Assembly (NCBI RefSeq): GCF_001514145.1
Contig: NZ_KQ948659.1
Span: 241,454-305,453, forward strand
DNA length: 64,000 nucleotides
Direction of reading: 5' to 3'
From: Streptomyces canus
GTDB taxonomy: Bacteria; Actinomycetota; Actinomycetes; Streptomycetales; Streptomycetaceae
The notes under the pieces are model-generated. The model had not been told where the DNA came from. It saw only the letters and a program-made list of their open reading frames with translations, and did not search any database. The translations under genes and the position numbers were made by a program. How positions within the stretch are numbered: the first letter of the stretch is position 1; each line of letters starts with the position of its first letter. Shown here piece by piece: positions 59,871 to 64,000 of this stretch.

Positions 59871-60548
59871 GTGACCGCACCGTTGACTCCTCCTCCGCCG
59901 CCCCACGAACCCTCCTCGCACAATCCGTGGCAGGCCCCTGATGCCCGGTACCCGGCTCCCGCCGAAGCCCGGTACGGGCAGGACGGGCCCGGCATGAAGA
60001 CCGAGCTGCTGGAGGCCGTGGTCGTCACGGTCGCCGTGGCGGTCCTCGGGGCGTTGCTCGGGGTGCTGTGGTGGTGGCTGGCGCCGCATGTGCCGCTGGT
60101 CGGGGATGTGGACGAGCAGGGCAGCTGGGCCGTCTATCTCAAGGACACCGAGGGGGAGCAGGCGGTGGGGGTGGACGGGACGTTCACCCTGCTGGCGCTC
60201 GCCTTCGGCTTCGTGAGCGCGCTTGTGGTGTTCCTCTGGCGGCGGCGGGGCGGGGTGCCGTTGGTGGTGGGGCTGGCCGTCGGAGGGGTGCTGGGGTCCT
60301 TGCTCGCGTGGCGGGTGGGGACGTGGCTCGGTCCGTCGTCGGACGTGCTCGCCCATGCGAAGGCCGTGGGCAAGGGCGTCACGTTCTCCGCGCCCCTGAA
60401 GCTCGGGGCGAAGGGGGCGTTGCTGGCCTGGTCGCTGGCCGCGCTGGTCGTGCACCTGGGACTGACCGCGTTGTTCGGGCCCCGGGACCCCGAGCCCATA
60501 TATGGGGACGCGGTCCCCAAGGACGGGTACGGAGCGCCCGCGCAGTAG
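59871..60548 (+). CDS. DUF2567-type membrane protein
   Basis: 225 aa from GTG 59871, 34 nt after the permease. A Pro-rich cytoplasmic head (PLTPPPPPHEPSSHNPW) is followed by four membrane segments: VVVTVAVAVLGALLGVLWWWL, FTLLALAFGFVSALVVFL, a glycine-rich third and ALLAWSLAALVVHLGLTALF. WWWLAPHVPLVGD after the first segment is family-like. Function unknown. Position suggests cotranscription with the ABC pair. Confidence 0.85.
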   Translation: MTAPLTPPPPPHEPSSHNPWQAPDARYPAPAEARYGQDGPGMKTELLEAVVVTVAVAVLGALLGVLWWWLAPHVPLVGDVDEQGSWAVYLKDTEGEQAVGVDGTFTLLALAFGFVSALVVFLWRRRGGVPLVVGLAVGGVLGSLLAWRVGTWLGPSSDVLAHAKAVGKGVTFSAPLKLGAKGALLAWSLAALVVHLGLTALFGPRDPEPIYGDAVPKDGYGAPAQ

Positions 60549-60572
60549 GGGGACTTCGAACCCGTCGCGGTC

Positions 60573-60647
60573 CTACGCAGGCCGCCTGCCGTGGTTCGAG
60601 CGGCCCTTCTTGGTGCGCCATTTGCGTTTCCGTGTTTTCTTCGACAT
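60573..60647 (-). CDS. 24-aa basic protein, bL37-like ribosomal protein
   Basis: ATG 60647 opens 24 codons ending TAG at 60573. The product starts MSKKTRKRKWRTKKGRS and ends NHGRRPA, with 14 of 24 residues Lys, Arg or His. The length, the MSK/MAK start and the NHG[KR]RP end match actinobacterial bL37, a 24-residue 50S protein known from mycobacterial ribosomes, as I remember it. AGAAGG lies close upstream. It sits 41 nt after ybaK in the same direction. It could also be a paralogue if another bL37 gene exists elsewhere. Confidence 0.7.
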   Translation of the reverse strand: MSKKTRKRKWRTKKGRSNHGRRPA

Positions 60648-60688
60648 GCCCCTTCTGCTTAACCGAGGAAGAGGGGCCCGTCGAGGGG

Positions 60689-61189
60689 TCACGCGCGGGC
60701 GATGGGCGCCAGGACCGCTTTCGTGAGGTCGGCCAGGTCGGTCGGCGCCAGTTCCACCTCGAGGCCCCGGCGGCCGGCCGAGACGCAGATCGTGGCGTGG
60801 GTGGCGGCAGAGGCGTCGAGGACCGTGGGGAGCTTCTTGCGCTGGCCCAGGGGAGAGATGCCGCCGCGGACGTAGCCCGTGGTGCGTTCGGCGAGGGCCG
60901 GATCCGCCATCGCCGCCCGTTTGCCGCCCGCCGCCGTCGCCAGGGCCTTCAGGTCCAGTGAGCCCGCCACCGGGACCACCGCCACCGTGAGGGCCCCGTC
61001 CACGTCCGCCACCAGCGTCTTGAAGACGCGGTCGGGGGAGACGCCCATCGCCTCGGCCGCCTCCTCGCCGTAGGAGGGGTGGGAGGGGTCGTGGTCGTAG
61101 GCGTGCACGGTGAAGGGCACGCCTGCCGCGGTCAGTGCCACCGTCGCGGGGGTGCCTCCGGACTGCGGCTTCTTCGACTTCTTCGGCAT
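60689..61189 (-). CDS. ybaK: YbaK-type Cys-tRNA(Pro)/aminoacyl-tRNA deacylase
   Basis: 166 aa from ATG 61189. The YbaK/ProX fold is clear: VFKTLVADVDGALTVAVVPV with the catalytic Lys, SLDLKALATAAGGKRAAMAD, TTGYVRGGISPLGQRKKLP and the Gly-rich late segment. It clears Cys mischarged on tRNA-Pro. The first 12 residues are Lys-rich. It precedes the bL37-like gene and follows the LON-domain gene by 16 nt on the same strand, so these three genes form one operon. Confidence 0.94.
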   Translation of the reverse strand: MPKKSKKPQSGGTPATVALTAAGVPFTVHAYDHDPSHPSYGEEAAEAMGVSPDRVFKTLVADVDGALTVAVVPVAGSLDLKALATAAGGKRAAMADPALAERTTGYVRGGISPLGQRKKLPTVLDASAATHATICVSAGRRGLEVELAPTDLADLTKAVLAPIARA

Positions 61190-61205
61190 CTGGCGGTTCC
61201 CGGCC

Positions 61206-61946
61206 TCAGTTCAGACTCGTCGGGCCGAGCGTCAGTTCCGACGCCGGCAACGACGGAAGATTACGGATGATCGCCGTCTCCGCGCGCAGGAGTTTCAGTT
61301 CGTCCCGGAGCCGTGACGCGGTGTCGGGGGCCTGGAGCAGTCGCTGCTTCGTGGGGGTGTCCAGCATCATCGCCGCCGCCACCAGGTACGACACCACGGA
61401 CGGTTCGTCCGGGAGGTCCGTGCCGGACGACAGGGTGCGTTCCCTGGCCCCCGCCAGGCGCTTCTGGTACTGGAGGAAGGCCCGCAGGACTCCTTCCGCC
61501 AAGGGACCGGACTCGTCGCCCGCCTCCTCCGGCAACTCCTCCAGTTCAGCCGTCAGATACGGGCCCGACGCGTCGACGGACAGCAGGCGAACCCGGGTCG
61601 TGCCCGTCGCCAGCACCTCGAACGTGCCGTCCGCCCGCTCCCGTACCGTCGCCGCGTCCGCCACGCAGCCCACCGCGTGGAACGCCTTGACCGGGTCGTC
61701 GCCGAAACCGGCCGCGGGGCCGCGCTCGGGCACGGCCGTCTGGTCCGGCAGGCCGGGTGCGCTGGGCGCCACCTCGTGGCCGTCGCGGATCGTCACGACG
61801 GCGAACCGGCGCGGTTCCTCCTCGGGCGTCTTCAGCAGTTCGCGCATCATGGCGCGATAGCGCTCCTCGAAGACGTTGAGAGGAAGCACGAGCCCCGGGA
61901 ACAGTACCGAGTTCAGGGGGAAGAGCGGGAGCCGCACGGTGGTCAC
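61206..61946 (-). CDS. LON substrate-binding domain protein
   Basis: 246 aa from GTG 61946. It is a stand-alone Lon N-terminal (PUA-like) domain: LPLFPLNSVLFPGLVLPLNV, FEERYRAMMRELL, VGCVADAATVRERADGTFEV, TGTTRVRLLSVD, then a helical C-terminal half. No ATPase or protease domain is present. Such proteins are common in Actinobacteria; function unknown. TAGGCT (61960-61955, minus strand) ends 8 nt before the GTG without a ribosome binding site, so it is probably leaderless. That -10 overlaps the stop codon of the gene upstream. Confidence 0.92.
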   Translation of the reverse strand: MTTVRLPLFPLNSVLFPGLVLPLNVFEERYRAMMRELLKTPEEEPRRFAVVTIRDGHEVAPSAPGLPDQTAVPERGPAAGFGDDPVKAFHAVGCVADAATVRERADGTFEVLATGTTRVRLLSVDASGPYLTAELEELPEEAGDESGPLAEGVLRAFLQYQKRLAGARERTLSSGTDLPDEPSVVSYLVAAAMMLDTPTKQRLLQAPDTASRLRDELKLLRAETAIIRNLPSLPASELTLGPTSLN

Positions 61947-61957
61947 GGCGCCAAAGC

Positions 61958-62959
61958 CTAATGGCCTGCGGAGCGGACGCGTCCCCGGTGCTCACTCCGT
62001 GGATGGATCAGGGCGTGCCGCCGGACCTCCTCGCGGACCTCCAGGAAGCGGCCCAGCGGGTCCTCGGACTCCCGGCCCCAGGGGAACGAGGTCGCGTACG
62101 GGCCGATCATGCGCAGCTGCTCCAGCGCGTCGGTCCAGCGGCCCAGGCGCACCAGGACGTACACCAGCTTGTTGCGGACCTCGGCCGGCCAGAGATCGGC
62201 TGCCGCGAACGTGGCGGACAGTTCGATCGCCCGGTCCGCCGCCGCGTCCAGCCGCTCGCGCGGCACCGCGGTGCCATCGCCCTCGGTCAGACAGGCGAGG
62301 GCCGCCCGTGCGGGCAGCGCCTGGATGAGAGAGCCGGGCGGGGCGTCCTGCGCGGCCCGGTCGGCGAAGTCGAAACACTCGCGGTACGAGCCGCGCCAGG
62401 AGGTCGCCAGATAGCGCAGAGCGGCGACATGGCAGCCGTAGTGGAGCGGGGCGCGCCTGAGGGCCGCCTCCCACAACTCCCCGAAGTAGGTGTGCCCCGC
62501 CTGCGAGCCGCGCGCGTGGTCCAGCGCGATACGCCACGGCACCGGGTCGCGGTCCTCGGCGCGCGCCGCGGCCGTGATCGGCTGGCTCACCTCGCGCAGC
62601 AGCTCCGCCCGGGCCGGCGAGTCCCAGACGCGGTCCACCGCGAGCTGGGCGCCCAGCAGCAGCTGGTCCGGGTCGTGCGGGGCCTCGGCGCGCCAGGCGT
62701 CGTACCACTCGGGGCGCGAGCGGGCGAAGGCGGAGAGCCGCCGGACGTACCGGTCGCGCAGCTCCCAGGCGGCGCTCTCGCGGGTCGCGACGAGCAGCTC
62801 GGCCGCGCGCCCGTACCCGCCCTGCCCGGCCGCCACCAGCGCCGGCCCGAGCCGGTCGTCGGGCATGTCGAGCAGCACCTCGTCGTCGGCGGGCAGTCCG
62901 CCGGTGAGGTGGTATGGGGGGATCCGTGACGCGCGGATGAAGGGGGGCAGCAGAGCCAT
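61958..62959 (-). CDS. Conserved hypothetical helical protein
   Basis: 333 aa from ATG 62959 (MALLPPFIRASRIPPYHL). It is Ala/Arg/Leu-rich and all-helical with TPR-like spacing: AALVAAGQGGYGRAAELLVA-like helices, WEAALRRAPLHYGCHVAALRY trimmed, FADRAAQDAPPGSLIQALPA and VLVRLGRWTDALEQLRMIG. No catalytic motif or signal peptide is visible. The start is uncertain: ATG 62971 is four codons upstream and no ribosome binding site precedes either. I do not know its function. Confidence 0.75.
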   Translation of the reverse strand: MALLPPFIRASRIPPYHLTGGLPADDEVLLDMPDDRLGPALVAAGQGGYGRAAELLVATRESAAWELRDRYVRRLSAFARSRPEWYDAWRAEAPHDPDQLLLGAQLAVDRVWDSPARAELLREVSQPITAAARAEDRDPVPWRIALDHARGSQAGHTYFGELWEAALRRAPLHYGCHVAALRYLATSWRGSYRECFDFADRAAQDAPPGSLIQALPARAALACLTEGDGTAVPRERLDAAADRAIELSATFAAADLWPAEVRNKLVYVLVRLGRWTDALEQLRMIGPYATSFPWGRESEDPLGRFLEVREEVRRHALIHPRSEHRGRVRSAGH

Positions 62960-63092
62960 GGTGCCGACCATTGAAAGTCCGCGGGTCAACCCTGCGCCAG
63001 TGCGCACGTGCAACTCGCGGAAAGTTGTACGGCGGACGGTCAAGGCGCGGTAAAGACGTGACCTTCGTTCACCTTCCGCACCACGGATCTCC

Positions 63093-64000
63093 CTAATTCC
63101 GCCGCAACAGCCTCGTGGCCCCGGCCGCCACGGTGGTCGCCAGGATCCAGCCGAGGAGGACCATCGCGGCCGCCAGCCATTGCCAGCCGCCGCGCAACTG
63201 CCAGAAACCGACCTGTCCCAGGTCGATCACCGGGAGCAGGAGATCGAGGGCGAAGAGGGCGGGATTCCAGACCGGATGGTCGCCGCCCTTGAGCGGCGGA
63301 TGGCTCGCGTGTGCGAACGCCACGGAACCCGCCGCCCACAGCACCGCCATCCATACGGCGGCCCGGCCGGGCCGGTACCCGTAGGCGACCGTCCAGTCCT
63401 GCACGTACCCCCACAGCTTGGCGGCCAGCGGCAGGCTCTCGCGGCGCCTGCGCTGCTTGGCGAGCAGGACCTCGCGCGCGTCCTCGTCCTCGCCACCGGC
63501 CCGCAGCACGGCCGCGAGCCTCTCGTACGGCTCCGGGTTGTACTCGGCGGTCGCGGCCGCCACCCACTCCAGCCGCTCGGCCAGCGGGAAGGGGCCGTGC
63601 GGTACGAGGTTCTCGTAGACGAAGCCGCCCATGTGGAGGTTGCCCGGCCCCGGCCAGGCGCTCGCCCGGTCCACGAGGTTGCCGACCCGCGCTCCCGAGA
63701 GGACCACCTTGCCGCGCTGGGGTTTCTCGCCCAGGAAGCGCAGCTCCGGGGCCTGGACCCGGCGCAGCGACAGCTCCTGCTCCTCCGTGAAGATGAAGCG
63801 GGCCCGCTCCAGGTCGACCGCGTCCCCGAACCGCCCGTCGTCCAGCCGCACCCCGCCCTGGCACTCGAAGCGCTGGATCCGCGTCCCGCGCGCGGGGGTC
63901 GCCCCGCTCAGCATGGAGGCGCCGACGCCCGCCGGCGTCAGGTACAGCGTGCGCTCCACGGTCAGCTGCGGGGCGTTCAGCGCGAGCCGGGTGTACGGGT
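63093..64000 (-). CDS. Membrane-associated protein, N-terminus outside the window
   Basis: The frame is open to the window edge, and codons before GTG 63959 (YTRLALNAPQLTVERTLYL) read as the same beta-rich domain, so the start lies beyond 64000. The visible N-terminal part has regularly spaced short strands (RIQRFECQGGVRLDDGRF, DAVDLERARFIF, VVLSGARVGNLVD) like a pentapeptide-repeat helix. A helical part with EYNPEPYERLAAVLRAGGED follows. Three membrane segments close the protein (AVWMAVLWAAGSVAFAHA, ALFALDLLLPVIDLG, WLAAAMVLLGWILATTVAAG). Similar Streptomyces proteins are called membrane-associated oxidoreductases without evidence. Confidence 0.78.
   Translation of the reverse strand, partial: PYTRLALNAPQLTVERTLYLTPAGVGASMLSGATPARGTRIQRFECQGGVRLDDGRFGDAVDLERARFIFTEEQELSLRRVQAPELRFLGEKPQRGKVVLSGARVGNLVDRASAWPGPGNLHMGGFVYENLVPHGPFPLAERLEWVAAATAEYNPEPYERLAAVLRAGGEDEDAREVLLAKQRRRRESLPLAAKLWGYVQDWTVAYGYRPGRAAVWMAVLWAAGSVAFAHASHPPLKGGDHPVWNPALFALDLLLPVIDLGQVGFWQLRGGWQWLAAAMVLLGWILATTVAAGATRLLRRN

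Overview
The window is a high-GC actinobacterial chromosome segment, almost certainly Streptomyces. The evidence is the strong G/C third-position bias, frequent GTG starts, leaderless genes, a division and cell-wall (dcw) cluster ending in sepF-sepG-divIVA, a lysine-rich H1/DksA fusion protein, and a gene order that matches my memory of the S. coelicolor region around ftsZ. It is core-genome sequence: I see no insertion sequence, prophage, CRISPR array, tRNA or rRNA gene.

Layout. Positions 1-2155 hold a partial Rv2175c-type DNA-binding protein, thiE and metF. Positions 2212-9203 hold a membrane protein with a Gln/Tyr/Gly-rich tail, a phytoene-desaturase-like flavoprotein, a DUF4126 membrane protein and a leftward operon of ABC-like ATPase, YhgE/Pip membrane protein (carrying a frameshift) and TetR. 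Positions 9390-12071 hold a HEPN-domain protein, a methyltransferase and a DUF3040 membrane protein. Positions 12219-17031 are a translationally coupled leftward operon moxR-DUF58-transglutaminase, followed by a beta-carbonic anhydrase.

Positions 18248-36001 are the dcw cluster in one direction: rsmH, ftsL, ftsI, murE, murF, mraY, murD, ftsW, murG, ftsQ, ftsZ, ylmD, ylmE, sepF, sepG, divIVA. The Mur enzymes and MraY/MurG build lipid II. FtsW/FtsI polymerise it at the septum. FtsZ/SepF/SepG/FtsQ/FtsL assemble the division machinery and DivIVA organises polar growth. Many genes overlap by 4 nt; longer leaders with promoters precede rsmH and ftsZ, and a strong terminator follows divIVA. No mraZ is present.

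Positions 36154-39579 carry ileS with a T-box leader (leftward). To the right are the H1-DksA fusion, lspA, an RluD-type pseudouridine synthase, a GNAT acetyltransferase, a Na+/H+ antiporter, an SDR, an MscS channel, a dienelactone hydrolase-like protein, a PhoD phosphatase, a DsbA-like thioredoxin protein, a membrane protein and a DUF2252 protein. dnaE (replicative polymerase) follows, then a 54-aa protein, an NYN-domain protein, an ABC-2 exporter pair, a DUF2567 protein, a 24-aa bL37-like ribosomal protein, ybaK, a LON-domain protein, and two poorly characterised proteins, the last cut by the window edge.

The items most worth following up are the two unannotated-size proteins (54 and 24 aa), the frameshifted YhgE operon with its degenerate ATPase and candidate TetR operator, the HEPN protein with an RX4H motif, a 54-bp perfect palindrome, a G-tract cluster, a duplicated noncoding block, and a set of probable leaderless genes.
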